IMG/VR virus record: IMGVR_UViG_3300010883_000585 | Span: 1-21,704 of that record | Direction: 5' to 3' (one strand) | Length of the DNA stretch: 21,704 nt | Source of the DNA: a virus | Shown: positions 1 to 5,860 of the stretch, piece after piece | Position numbering within the stretch: position 1 is the stretch's first letter | Layout of the letters: each line of letters begins with the position of its first letter | Translations under genes and position numbers: made by a program | The notes under the pieces: model-generated | What the model saw: only the letters and a program-made list of their open reading frames with translations | The model's database searches: none | Told to the model about the DNA's origin: nothing

Positions 1-449
1 GGTACTGGTCTTGCCGCCAATGGCGAGCAGGGAAGAAAGTGGAAGGATCTCATCCGGGTTATGATTGGGATGGAGAAACTATCTTTGATCATGAGGATTT
101 GTTGGCTATTAATCCTAAATTAGCTTTCGCGGAGGAAATTGAAGCTAAACCCACTCCAGAGGACTATATGTTTAATAATCCGGGTGAAGCTACCAAAAAA
201 GCAAAAGAGATGGGACTTGACGGTATTCACTCACACAAGGATGGAGATAAGACTATTTTCATGCCCGGGGCTAGTCATAAAGCTCTTATGGATAAGATAG
301 AGTCTGATGCGAGTATCTGGGAGAATATACGCAAGAAAAGAGAGAGAATAAAAAAAGGTTCTGGAGAGAAGATGAGAAAAAAAGGAGAGAAAGGCGCTCC
401 TACTGAAAAACAAATTAAGAAAGCTCAAAAACCTACAAAAAGCTCTTAG
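1..449 (+). CDS. 5'-truncated phage protein with C-terminal GxHxH...MPG module
   Basis: The frame is open from base 3 with no stop before the left edge, so the true start lies outside the window. A GTG at 39 is an internal alternative that would give 136 residues. The visible part has an acidic N-terminal half, then a compact segment of the form EATKKAKEMG...GIHSHKDGD...MPGASH. I recognise this short His/Gly/MPxxxH module as one that recurs at the C-termini of phage proteins, but I cannot name its function. A strongly basic tail rich in Lys and Arg follows, suggesting nucleic acid or assembly contacts. The neighbour on the opposite strand ends 5 bases away (convergent). It could be the tail of a head-associated protein; that is a guess. 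Confidence 0.6.
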   Translation, partial: YWSCRQWRAGKKVEGSHPGYDWDGETIFDHEDLLAINPKLAFAEEIEAKPTPEDYMFNNPGEATKKAKEMGLDGIHSHKDGDKTIFMPGASHKALMDKIESDASIWENIRKKRERIKKGSGEKMRKKGEKGAPTEKQIKKAQKPTKSS

Positions 450-454
450 AGTTT

Positions 455-1651
455 TTATTCCGGGACCAACTCATGAAGCGGTTGAGTTTTTTGGACATCT
501 TTTTCAATAAAAGAATTGGATTTAGTAAGATTATCCGTAGCCCAAAGGGGCTGAAGGTTTAAAAGATTAAAACATTCCATCTGAACCTCTAATAGAGTAA
601 AGTCCATATTCTTGATGAAGTAATCTACAGGCTTAATATGGTCTATATGCCATTCTCTCTTTCCGTAATGACCGCCTCCATGATTTTCCCATGTCATTCC
701 GGGAGTAAAAAGAGATTCGAAATGGTCAAACACCTGTCGCCAGCTTTGCGCGCCTAATAAATTAAGAGTCTTGTCTTTCTTTGTGGCATCGACCCCGATC
801 CTCTTACAGGTGCTTATGGCGTTCCACACGCTAGTCCTTAGATTACTAGTTAGTTTAAACAGGGGATCTGTTTTCATTCTGTCCTTGGCATAATGGGGAT
901 GCTCCTTACGCCAGACCTTGATTTTGTTTTCTTTCCAGCAGGTTTTGCATTCTCTCCGTGGAGTGGGGTCCGCGGTGCACTTGGCATAAAAATTGTCTAA
1001 TGTCATTAGTACCTTACAGCTTTTGCATTCCCGTTCTTTTTCTGTACCATTTTCAAAAAGGGAAAGCCCCCATCGGGTATTAATCCATCCGCTCTTTCCC
1101 TTGTACTTCACATCAGAACGCCCCGCGCCAGTTTTAATTTTTATTTTTGTATGGGTATGTTTTTCGGCTTTCCTTATGTCCTTATATAATTTTACTAAAG
1201 AAGCTTTCATAGGGAATTTTCGGCCTTTAAAGCCGTAAGCATAGGGGCGAGACGGATAATCTAATTCTTCTGTGATTTGCTCGCGAGTCATGGTTTGACC
1301 TAATTTTTCAACTTTAGTCAAAAATTCCTCAAAACCCCCATTTAAAAAAATTAAATCGTTACCGCAGGAACAGCATATAGGAAGATGAACAACGTCTCTT
1401 CGAGTAGAGTATCTTTTAATATGATAATGTCTAGAGGGATATTCATAAAACACATGATCGTGTCTTTTGCACCTTATTTTTACGGGAGGATGCATCGAAT
1501 TAAAAGTCTCATTAAATTCCGACATTTTTTTGCCGGACTTCCACCCCGACACCCGCAGGTCGGGGTTGATCACCGTCTCGCTGTAGTCGTATTTGTCTCC
1601 ATGTACCTTTCTTGACCTTTCAATAAAGGATGTCCGAGAAATTCCGCTCAT
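455..1651 (-). CDS. HNH endonuclease, homing type, with N-terminal DNA-binding and central zinc-finger domains
   Basis: A 398-residue protein in three recognisable parts. Residues 8-28 (FIERSRKVHGDKYDYSETVI) match the start of the DUF723-type module seen in phage and homing endonucleases; Cys61 and C93/C94/C96 may belong to it. Residues 209-238 form a CxxC...CxxC zinc finger (C209, C212, C235, C238). The C-terminus holds the HNH core: WHIDHIKPV (334-342), then NLLNLQPLWATDNLTKSNS (362-380), the usual His-Asp-His and Asn pattern of phage HNH enzymes. Such proteins nick or cleave DNA and spread by homing. It stands alone on the minus strand between unrelated genes, as mobile endonucleases often do. 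No Shine-Dalgarno precedes the ATG; an AT-rich TTTATTAT lies 8-15 nt upstream. All key residues are present, so it looks intact. Confidence 0.88.
   Translation of the reverse strand: MSGISRTSFIERSRKVHGDKYDYSETVINPDLRVSGWKSGKKMSEFNETFNSMHPPVKIRCKRHDHVFYEYPSRHYHIKRYSTRRDVVHLPICCSCGNDLIFLNGGFEEFLTKVEKLGQTMTREQITEELDYPSRPYAYGFKGRKFPMKASLVKLYKDIRKAEKHTHTKIKIKTGAGRSDVKYKGKSGWINTRWGLSLFENGTEKERECKSCKVLMTLDNFYAKCTADPTPRRECKTCWKENKIKVWRKEHPHYAKDRMKTDPLFKLTSNLRTSVWNAISTCKRIGVDATKKDKTLNLLGAQSWRQVFDHFESLFTPGMTWENHGGGHYGKREWHIDHIKPVDYFIKNMDFTLLEVQMECFNLLNLQPLWATDNLTKSNSFIEKDVQKTQPLHELVPE
468..492 (+). terminator. possible weak intrinsic terminator after the truncated gene
   Basis: AACTCA (468-473) pairs with TGAGTT (483-488) across a 9-nt loop, and the T-run continues to 492. 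It sits just past the stop at 449 and inside the 3' end of the opposing HNH gene. The stem is only 6 bp, so the call is weak. Confidence 0.3.
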
Positions 1652-1717
1652 AAACCAATAATAAACAATCTCTCTCTAGTTTTCAAAAATACTTTTAGAA
1701 AAACGAACGATCACTAC

Positions 1718-1724
1718 GTATGAT
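1718..1724 (+). promoter_or_regulatory. putative -10-like element before the zinc-ribbon gene
   Basis: GTATGAT ends 8 nt before the ATG at 1732, the same spacing as the GTGTAAWAT motif elsewhere in the window, but the match is loose. No Shine-Dalgarno is visible. Confidence 0.3.
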
Positions 1725-1731
1725 TCAATAA

Positions 1732-1968
1732 ATGAAAACATGCACAAATTGCAGAGGGCAAAAGCCCCTGAAAGACTTTAGAAAACAGAGCAGCACCAAA
1801 GATGGATTAAAATATTATTGCAAGGCCTGTGACGATACGACAGCGAAAAAATACTACGAAAAAAACAAAAAGAAGATAATAACGAAAGTTACGGAATGGC
1901 AGAAAGACAATCCCAAGAAAGTAAAAGATTACAAGAAATCTTACTATAGTAAAAACAGACCAGACTGA
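1732..1968 (+). CDS. small zinc-ribbon protein
   Basis: 78 residues. Two CxxC pairs (C4/C7 and C31/C34) frame a segment reading KPLKDFRKQSSTKDGLKYYC, the standard zinc-ribbon found at the N-terminus of many phage HNH proteins. The rest is very Lys/Tyr-rich (KKYYEKNKKK, then KKVKDYKKSYYSKN) and has no HNH core, so it is either a free-standing DNA-binding domain or the remnant of an endonuclease. The neighbouring HNH protein carries an analogous finger at its residues 209-238. The start codon lacks a Shine-Dalgarno sequence and lies 8 nt after a -10-like element. Function beyond zinc and probably nucleic acid binding is unknown. Confidence 0.7.
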   Translation: MKTCTNCRGQKPLKDFRKQSSTKDGLKYYCKACDDTTAKKYYEKNKKKIITKVTEWQKDNPKKVKDYKKSYYSKNRPD

Positions 1969-2002
1969 TTTTCAAAAAAAAAATGGATTATTTAACTTTA
2001 TT

Positions 2003-2011
2003 GTGTAATAT
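2003..2011 (+). promoter_or_regulatory. GTGTAAWAT-type promoter motif
   Basis: GTGTAATAT, a perfect copy of the window-wide motif, with the TGTAAT core ending 11 nt before the ATG at 2020. No Shine-Dalgarno follows, so the transcript would be almost leaderless. Confidence 0.55.
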
Positions 2012-2019
2012 TGAATAAC

Positions 2020-2448
2020 ATGGGCTTAAATTTAAATTATACGCGGTCAGATGGCCAAACCGCAAACTATTGGAAGATCAGCCGAATGGAAAATTGGTTT
2101 GATGGGACTACGGGCCCCCAGTACGGAACAAATGTGAACGTAGAGGGTTTTACTACTTTCGCTTATCGTGAGGCAGGCGCGCCAAGTATAGAGAATAATA
2201 TGTATACTTGCAATTATGCAAGTGGTACTGATCTATATGAATACCAAGATCTAACCGGAGTGAGTGGGGTTGTGACCGGACAACAACGGTTGGGTCCAGA
2301 CTTACCAGCAGGCTGGGATTCTGCAGAAAACGGTGTATCTGGTTGGATGCAACGGAGTGATGACGAAAGAAGCGGAGCCTATGACTGGCTAAAAGTTTGC
2401 GTTCCTTTCTTTTCTGGAGCGACTTCTCAATTAACACGGGGAGAATAA
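2020..2448 (+). CDS. virion-like protein, first of a tandem paralogous pair
   Basis: I chose the ATG at 2020 over the in-frame TTG at 2011 because the TTG overlaps the promoter motif. The protein has 142 residues and is rich in Gly, Ser, Tyr, Trp and Asn with few charges, typical of beta-structured fibre or decoration proteins. Its second half (CNYASGTDLY, LTGVSGVVTG, QRLGPDLPAGW, VSGWMQ, VCVPFFSGAT) matches the next gene segment by segment, so the two arose by tandem duplication. The next ATG lies 3 nt after its stop. No signal peptide is visible. I do not recognise the family; a small virion or host-attachment protein is the likeliest role. Confidence 0.7.
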   Translation: MGLNLNYTRSDGQTANYWKISRMENWFDGTTGPQYGTNVNVEGFTTFAYREAGAPSIENNMYTCNYASGTDLYEYQDLTGVSGVVTGQQRLGPDLPAGWDSAENGVSGWMQRSDDERSGAYDWLKVCVPFFSGATSQLTRGE

Positions 2449-2451
2449 ATT

Positions 2452-2886
2452 ATGGCATTATATAAAGCACTTACAACGGACGCCGGGAGCACCCTTAATT
2501 ATTGGGACTACGGCAAGATTGAATTTAATACTTCCTCACCCCTACATGCAGATCAAAGCGCTAATGTTAATTTTTGGGGCTATCACGATGTAGATTACTA
2601 CAATGATAAAAAGCCCGCTATTGACAAATATAAGTCTTACAGCTGTAATTATGTCAGCGGCACCGATCATTATCCTTATGGGAGTTTAACCGGCGTTAGC
2701 GGCGTAGTCACTGGAACCCAGAGACTTGGCCCCGCCCTTCCCGCAAACTGGAGCTGGACAGCTAACAGTGTTTCGGGTTGGATGGCCAGTAGTTCTGACA
2801 TTCGTAATGGCGCAGAGGCATGGGCTTTGGTTTGTGTCCCTGAGTTTTCAGGAGCTACGGTAACAGGTCAAGCTTATCCAGATTGA
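2452..2886 (+). CDS. virion-like protein, second of a tandem paralogous pair
   Basis: 144 residues with a GGGGAG Shine-Dalgarno upstream, as expected for an internal operon gene. It aligns with the preceding gene through CNYVSGTDHYPY, LTGVSGVVTG, QRLGPALPANW, NSVSGWM and VCVPEFSGAT, while the N-terminal halves have diverged except for the NYW motif and aromatic-rich patches. The pattern (conserved C-terminal half, diverged N-terminal half) suggests a common fold or attachment module with different exposed parts. The stop overlaps the ATG of a 47-codon ORF (TGATG). Function unknown; a virion surface protein is plausible. Confidence 0.7.
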   Translation: MALYKALTTDAGSTLNYWDYGKIEFNTSSPLHADQSANVNFWGYHDVDYYNDKKPAIDKYKSYSCNYVSGTDHYPYGSLTGVSGVVTGTQRLGPALPANWSWTANSVSGWMASSSDIRNGAEAWALVCVPEFSGATVTGQAYPD

Positions 2887-3029
2887 TGCCTACTATGAAT
2901 CTGGAGAGAGAGATCTTGGAATATAGAACCACTAAGATAAAGATATTTCTTCTTAAGTTGTGGTTTAGGTACTTGGGAGATTATGATCCGCCCAAGATTC
3001 TATGGGAAAGCTATTGGCCTAAAGGCTGA
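2886..3029 (+). CDS. 47-codon ORF translationally coupled to the paralogous pair
   Basis: The ATG overlaps the TGA of the preceding gene in a TGATG arrangement, typical of translational coupling. The product begins MPTMNLEREILEYRT and ends YWPKG, with a central stretch KIFLLKLWFRYL that could be an amphipathic or short membrane-associated helix, and several Trp residues near the end. The gene fills an otherwise empty gap before the next Shine-Dalgarno. It is short and has no recognised homologue, so support rests on the overlap and the clean fit to the gap. Confidence 0.45.
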   Translation: MPTMNLEREILEYRTTKIKIFLLKLWFRYLGDYDPPKILWESYWPKG

Positions 3030-3070
3030 AATTTATAAATCATCTTTGTTAATCTTAGGAGAAAAAAATT

Positions 3071-3295
3071 ATGACACAACAAGAACTATATAACGCAAAC
3101 AAGCATAGCACGAGCAAAAATGACGGAAACGTCGGAGCTGGATCATCTACCCCTCCCCCCGCACCCGCACCTGCTGCGCCTGCCGGAAACGTAGGAGCAG
3201 GTTCGTCCGCTCCTCCTCCGGCCCCAAAACCGGCCCCAAAGCCGGCCCCAGAACCGAAACTGAAACCTGACCCTTCGGGCGATGGCACAGCTTAA
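3071..3295 (+). CDS. Pro/Ala-rich repeat peptide
   Basis: 74 residues behind a strong AGGAG Shine-Dalgarno at 3058-3062. After about 18 ordinary residues the sequence is low-complexity: the unit GNVGAGSS-(T/A)PPPAP occurs twice, then runs of Pro-Lys-Pro-Ala follow, ending in SGDGTA. Such segments are unstructured linkers. There is no signal peptide, membrane segment or globular domain. A TATAAAT sequence at 3034-3040 could be its promoter, and a terminator follows the stop, so it may be its own transcription unit. Function unknown; a flexible virion tether or a decaying linker fragment are both possible. Confidence 0.6.
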   Translation: MTQQELYNANKHSTSKNDGNVGAGSSTPPPAPAPAAPAGNVGAGSSAPPPAPKPAPKPAPEPKLKPDPSGDGTA

Positions 3296-3326
3296 ATAAA
3301 TATCAATTAGGATCTGATCCTTTTAG

Positions 3327-3358
3327 TCGCAGTCTCTTAGGGGGCTGCGATTTTTTTT
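3327..3358 (+). terminator. intrinsic terminator after the Pro/Ala-rich peptide
   Basis: TCGCAG (3327-3332) pairs with CTGCGA (3345-3350), followed at once by eight T residues. It closes the + strand block of virion-like genes. Confidence 0.75.
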
Positions 3359-3387
3359 GTTTATTTGATGGAAAAAAGAACTGGTAG

Positions 3388-3396
3388 GTGTAAAGT
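3388..3396 (+). promoter_or_regulatory. GTGTAAWAT-like promoter motif with a longer leader
   Basis: GTGTAAAGT matches the core of the window-wide motif but lies 46 nt before the ATG at 3440, unlike the usual 8-12 nt. A start about 7 nt after the core would put the mRNA 5' end at the inverted repeat at 3400-3431. Confidence 0.35.
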
Positions 3397-3399
3397 AAT

Positions 3400-3431
3400 T
3401 AACCACTTATGATTACGTGATTAAGCGGTTA
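3400..3431 (+). repeat. imperfect inverted repeat in the leader of the two-helix membrane protein
   Basis: TAACCACTTA (3400-3409) is the reverse complement of TAAGCGGTTA (3422-3431) with one mismatch, around a 12-nt loop. It could be a 5' stem-loop or an operator. It lies just before the start codon and replaces any visible Shine-Dalgarno. Confidence 0.4.
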
Positions 3432-3439
3432 CAATTGTT

Positions 3440-3736
3440 ATGAAAAAAATGACTATTATAAAAATACATATACTCTCCGCAGCGAACTTTTTGGGTTTGA
3501 TGGGGATTGCTACTGGTACTATCAAGGGAGTAGTGCTTCCGGTGTTGGCTTTGGTCGGCTCGGGCGCATTAGGTGACGTTGATGGTGGGATAAGTAAGAT
3601 TAGTACGGCTGTTTCTTCCGATTTAGGAAGTATCGCGGCTTTTGGAATCGGAGGTTGGGTTGGAGGCGCAGCTTATGCGTGGATAGCCAATTGGGTGCTT
3701 CATTTCACTCATGGTATCTCTGTCGAGACCAAATAG
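3440..3736 (+). CDS. small membrane protein with two predicted helices, holin candidate
   Basis: 98 residues. A hydrophobic stretch at about residues 10-45 and another at about 62-92 (IAAFGIGGWVGGAAYAWIANWVLHF) flank a short polar linker (GDVDGGISKISTAVSSDL). Both helices are rich in Gly and Ala. The two-helix layout with a short charged C-terminus (ISVETK) is compatible with a small holin, and DUF3566-like membrane proteins have a comparable layout, but no family is certain. It begins the island of envelope-directed genes and ends at a double hairpin. A lysis role is inference only. Confidence 0.6.
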   Translation: MKKMTIIKIHILSAANFLGLMGIATGTIKGVVLPVLALVGSGALGDVDGGISKISTAVSSDLGSIAAFGIGGWVGGAAYAWIANWVLHFTHGISVETK

Positions 3737-3745
3737 TATACTATT

Positions 3746-3766
3746 AAAAGCTCTTCTGGAGCTTTT
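3746..3766 (+). terminator. perfect 8-bp hairpin, first of two after the membrane protein
   Basis: AAAAGCTC (3746-3753) and GAGCTTTT (3759-3766) pair perfectly around a 5-nt loop, ending in four T residues. As the arms end A-rich and T-rich it can act in both directions. Confidence 0.55.
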
Positions 3767-3769
3767 AGG

Positions 3770-3800
3770 AAACCCTTCACCTAACGGTGGGGGGTTTTTT
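3770..3800 (+). terminator. strong intrinsic terminator between convergent genes
   Basis: AAACCCTTCACC (3770-3781) pairs with GGTGGGGGGTTT (3786-3797) over 12 positions, two of them G-U in RNA, with a TAAC loop and a run of six T residues (3795-3800). It reaches the stop codon of the opposing lipoprotein gene, so it separates two convergent units. Confidence 0.75.
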
Positions 3801-4302
3801 ATTCTGGGCCGGGAAAAGGCTCCGTAGTGAATGTTACGGTATTGCTCGTGTTTGTCTGCACCCCTGAATGCTTTAACCACTTGGTGGCGTAGATCCAATT
3901 ACATCCATAGTAATGAACACCTTTTGTTGGACTACCGTTGTTTTTGATGTTGTCAGCATAAACACGAGCGATGTGGCCATCCCAACCATAAGTCATTTGG
4001 AACGTTCCATTTTGGGGGTTTGGGCTTTTAACCTTTTTGGGTGGTACCGGAGTAATCGTAATTACATCTCCCCCAATTTCATTTGACGACAAAGCAACAG
4101 TTTTTCCCGCCGCTACTATTCCAGAATCGGGCCCCGTCATAGCCCAAGTTTGTGCCCATTTCATAGGGGAGTCGGTATCGTTGATTACAGTTAACGTAAA
4201 CTTAGCTGGAGCTACGGATACATCACTAGTCATAACTTTTGTATAGAAGCATCCTGTAAATAAGAACGCTGTTGCCAGTACAGTTAGGGTTTTATTTTTC
4301 AT
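3799..4302 (-). CDS. putative outer-membrane lipoprotein
   Basis: 167 residues. MKNKTLTVLATAFLFTGC is a textbook type II signal peptide with lipobox FTGC and lipidated Cys at residue 18. The mature part alternates beta-strand-like segments (KFTLTVIND, MKWAQTWAM, VITITPVPP, VTFTTEPF) with Trp-rich turns and has no membrane helix. It is the last of three genes read from a motif at about 4946: spacing to the HMA gene is 4 nt. Phage lipoproteins often act in superinfection exclusion or as outer-membrane spanins; this one is long and beta-rich for a spanin. Function not determined. Confidence 0.72.
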   Translation of the reverse strand: MKNKTLTVLATAFLFTGCFYTKVMTSDVSVAPAKFTLTVINDTDSPMKWAQTWAMTGPDSGIVAAGKTVALSSNEIGGDVITITPVPPKKVKSPNPQNGTFQMTYGWDGHIARVYADNIKNNGSPTKGVHYYGCNWIYATKWLKHSGVQTNTSNTVTFTTEPFPGPE

Positions 4303-4306
4303 TTTT

Positions 4307-4618
4307 TTATGGGGAATTATATCGTTGAGGTTTTTTCTTTTTCAGCCATTTGATAGATGACACTTCGTAGCCAGCATCTTTAACCATTTTTTTTATTTTA
4401 GATGGATGGATTTCTATACCCCAGTAAGCAAGGGAAAGGGTGCCTTTTTTTGTGTCTATTTTTAGGGATTTTACATGAGAGTTTTTGTTAAAAGCGTTTT
4501 TAAGACCTACGGCACAACTAGGACAGACGAGACCGTTGATACTTATTTCCACATCTGGAGTTGTTTTTGGAGCCGCGTTTAACGATAGAGCGAAAATAAA
4601 AGGTAAAAAATATCTCAT
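4307..4618 (-). CDS. exported heavy-metal-associated (HMA) domain protein
   Basis: 103 residues. Residues 1-16 (MRYFLPFIFALSLNAA) form a short signal peptide. The mature protein is a single HMA fold: strand VEISINGLVC, metal site CPSC (C32, C35), helix AVGLKNAFNKN, strand VKSLKID, strand GTLSLAY, helix IHPSKIKKMVKDAGYEV. This is the ferredoxin-like arrangement of MerP and copper chaperones, with GLVCPSC in place of the usual GMxCxxC. The C-terminus is Lys-rich. HMA proteins bind soft or thiophilic metal ions such as copper or mercury. A GGGAAG Shine-Dalgarno precedes the ATG, 2 nt from the upstream gene's stop, so it is operon-internal. A phage-borne exported metal-binding protein is unusual; the metal and role are unknown. 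Confidence 0.82.
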   Translation of the reverse strand: MRYFLPFIFALSLNAAPKTTPDVEISINGLVCPSCAVGLKNAFNKNSHVKSLKIDTKKGTLSLAYWGIEIHPSKIKKMVKDAGYEVSSIKWLKKKKPQRYNSP

Positions 4619-4620
4619 TA

Positions 4621-4929
4621 CTAACTTCCCGACTTTCTGGGACTATTTTTAGTTCCCTGAGCGTTATGTCGAGCAATGTCAACTTCTATTAGACGGAGAC
4701 GAGTTTCTATTTGATCTATGTCTCCCGTATTTCCGGCTATGGCGTTTTGTAGGACTGCCATTTCAGTAATTTTCTTATCCATTTGAATTAGCTTATCGTG
4801 AACCTTTTCAAATTCAGCCTTACTTGGAAACAATGTCTGCAGGTAACCCAAAACTAAAAGGGCTATCATGGGGGCTACCTTAAGAAATCCGTCAAGGTCC
4901 GAAAAACCTACTTTGTTTTTATCTGGCAT
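4621..4929 (-). CDS. single-helix membrane protein with coiled coil, inner-membrane spanin candidate
   Basis: 102 residues. A short cytoplasmic N-terminus is followed by a hydrophobic helix at about residues 16-34 (VAPMIALLVLGYLQTLF), then a long heptad-patterned segment (FEKVHDKLIQMDKKITEM, later IETRLRLIEVDIARH) predicted to be coiled coil. This N-in/C-out layout resembles inner-membrane spanins and also other anchored coiled-coil phage proteins; no sequence family was recognised. It starts a three-gene minus operon (this gene, HMA protein, lipoprotein) behind a GTGTAAC motif, and the operon's lipoprotein could be a partner. The lysis assignment is inference. Confidence 0.6.
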   Translation of the reverse strand: MPDKNKVGFSDLDGFLKVAPMIALLVLGYLQTLFPSKAEFEKVHDKLIQMDKKITEMAVLQNAIAGNTGDIDQIETRLRLIEVDIARHNAQGTKNSPRKSGS

Positions 4930-4937
4930 TTAATAAA

Positions 4938-4946
4938 AAGTTACAC
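4938..4946 (-). promoter_or_regulatory. GTGTAAWAT-type promoter motif, minus strand
   Basis: Read on the minus strand the sequence is GTGTAACTT, with its core ending 11 nt before the ATG at 4929. It lies back to back with a plus-strand copy at 4961-4969, forming a divergent pair. Confidence 0.5.
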
Positions 4947-4960
4947 GAGAATAAAGAGAA

Positions 4961-4969
4961 GTGTAAAAT
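4961..4969 (+). promoter_or_regulatory. GTGTAAWAT-type promoter motif
   Basis: GTGTAAAAT, with its core ending 9 nt before the ATG at 4976. There is no room for a Shine-Dalgarno between the motif and the start, so the predicted leader is about 2 nt. Confidence 0.58.
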
Positions 4970-4975
4970 ATATCA

Positions 4976-5290
4976 ATGAATACCTTAATTTTCTACGAGG
5001 GAATTGTGGAGCCACCCAGCGAATCACTAGCAATAAGAGGACTTTGTCTTTATCTTAATTTTTTTCAAAAACAGAGAGAGATCTTGCTAGAAACTGAACG
5101 TGAGAATACCGACATATATTATAAGTGGGTGAAATATAATGGGTTATGGGACTTCATTGAAGAGATAATTCATCCAGAACACAATGTTTCCGGTTTGAGG
5201 GTAGCCACCACCATAGTAAGGTCCCCTTGCATAAAAGTAGACAGAATATCTTGGGATAACATTCACGAGATGCTCCACAGGGTAAAATAA
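4976..5290 (+). CDS. uncharacterised 104-residue protein
   Basis: A soluble-looking protein with no signal peptide, membrane helix or recognised motif. It mixes aromatic-rich helices (LCLYLNFFQKQREILLETE, IYYKWVKYNGLWDFIEEII) with a strand-like C-terminal third (LRVATTIVRS, IKVDRISWD). Although it sits among envelope genes it appears cytoplasmic. It has its own motif promoter and runs alone on the plus strand between minus-strand genes, the pattern of a small independently expressed accessory gene. The convergent neighbour ends 30 nt away. Function unknown. Confidence 0.62.
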   Translation: MNTLIFYEGIVEPPSESLAIRGLCLYLNFFQKQREILLETERENTDIYYKWVKYNGLWDFIEEIIHPEHNVSGLRVATTIVRSPCIKVDRISWDNIHEMLHRVK

Positions 5291-5320
5291 GCCTATTATC
5301 TTCTTAAAGGGATAAGTTTT

Positions 5321-5797
5321 TCAATTGATGAATACCGGGATATTTATTGGAGGATTTTCAAACTCCGGGAGTAGTTTCTTTTTAACGATCTCTTTTCCAC
5401 AGGCCTTATCTACAACAGACCCCGCCAACCCTATTACAGACACGATTGTCGTCGCGTTTTTTACTGCTGGAGAAGTCAACATAAATTGGTCACCACCGGG
5501 GAAAATCAAAATCGTCCCGACTGGAAGCTCGGTGGAAAGTGGGAAAACCGTTAAAGAAGTAGCTCCATGAGAATACCCTTCAGCGAAATTGATAGTAGCA
5601 GTAATTTTGCGGGGCTGTAACGCACTTATTAATTTTTCCTTTGTTTTTTCGACAGCTTCTTCCACTACATTCTCCACTAGGGCCTCTACGGCCTTCTCTA
5701 CGGCCTTTTCTTTAATATCTTCTCCCTTGATAGCCCAAAAAGCAAATGCGGCTATTAGAGCTAAAACTATGACCCCTATAATCAGATTCTTCCTCAT
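5321..5797 (-). CDS. membrane-anchored protein carrying a module shared with the tail-tube-like protein
   Basis: 158 residues. Residues 4-22 (NLIIGVIVLALIAAFAFWA) form an N-terminal anchor. Residues 26-58 are an amphipathic helix built of repeated KAVEKAVEALVE-like units. Residues 66-127 form a compact domain (GYSHGATSLTVFPL, LPVGTILIFPGGD, FMLTSPAVKNATTIVSVIGL) that matches residues about 452-513 of the tail-tube-like protein at 15970-17646, at both protein and DNA level. A short tail with Cys133 follows. No signal peptidase site is evident, so it probably stays anchored with the domain outside the cytoplasm. It has its own motif promoter. Known use of the module in a virion protein suggests an assembly or surface role; its purpose here is unknown. 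Confidence 0.72.
   Translation of the reverse strand: MRKNLIIGVIVLALIAAFAFWAIKGEDIKEKAVEKAVEALVENVVEEAVEKTKEKLISALQPRKITATINFAEGYSHGATSLTVFPLSTELPVGTILIFPGGDQFMLTSPAVKNATTIVSVIGLAGSVVDKACGKEIVKKKLLPEFENPPINIPVFIN
5439..5518 (-). repeat. copy 1 of an inverted DNA module shared with 17407-17486
   Basis: The reverse complement of these 80 bases matches 17407-17486 at 71 positions by my hand alignment, including 26 consecutive identical bases (5439-5464 against 17461-17486). Weaker similarity extends through about 5585. The reading frame is the same in both genes. Confidence 0.85.
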
Positions 5798-5802
5798 ATC
5801 TT

Positions 5803-5811
5803 ATATTACAC
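5803..5811 (-). promoter_or_regulatory. GTGTAAWAT-type promoter motif, minus strand
   Basis: Reads GTGTAATAT on the minus strand, with its core ending 8 nt before the ATG at 5797; the predicted leader is about 1 nt and no Shine-Dalgarno exists. Confidence 0.58.
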
Positions 5812-5847
5812 GGATTGGGGGTATTAACTCAATCTTTTAGGTTGGAA

Positions 5848-5860
5848 GGGGACTATCCCC
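5848..5860. repeat. small hairpin in the divergent spacer
   Basis: GGGGA, CTA, TCCCC form a perfect 5-bp stem in the 145-bp spacer between divergent genes (5798-5942). There is no T-run, so an operator or simple hairpin is more likely than a terminator. Confidence 0.3.

Noticed and set aside
3034-3040. TATAAAT as a T4-type late promoter
   Set aside because: It matches the T4 late core, but it is a single occurrence in AT-rich DNA about 30 nt before a gene with a good Shine-Dalgarno; not enough for a separate call.
3055-3288. Gly/Ala/Pro-rich ORF on the minus strand opposite the Pro/Ala peptide
   Set aside because: It mirrors the low-complexity repeats of the plus-strand gene, which has the ribosome binding site and terminator in the right orientation.
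5291-5320. Possible terminator between the convergent genes at 5290 and 5321
   Set aside because: Only a 5-bp TTATC/GATAA pairing can be drawn with a wide loop, too weak to call.
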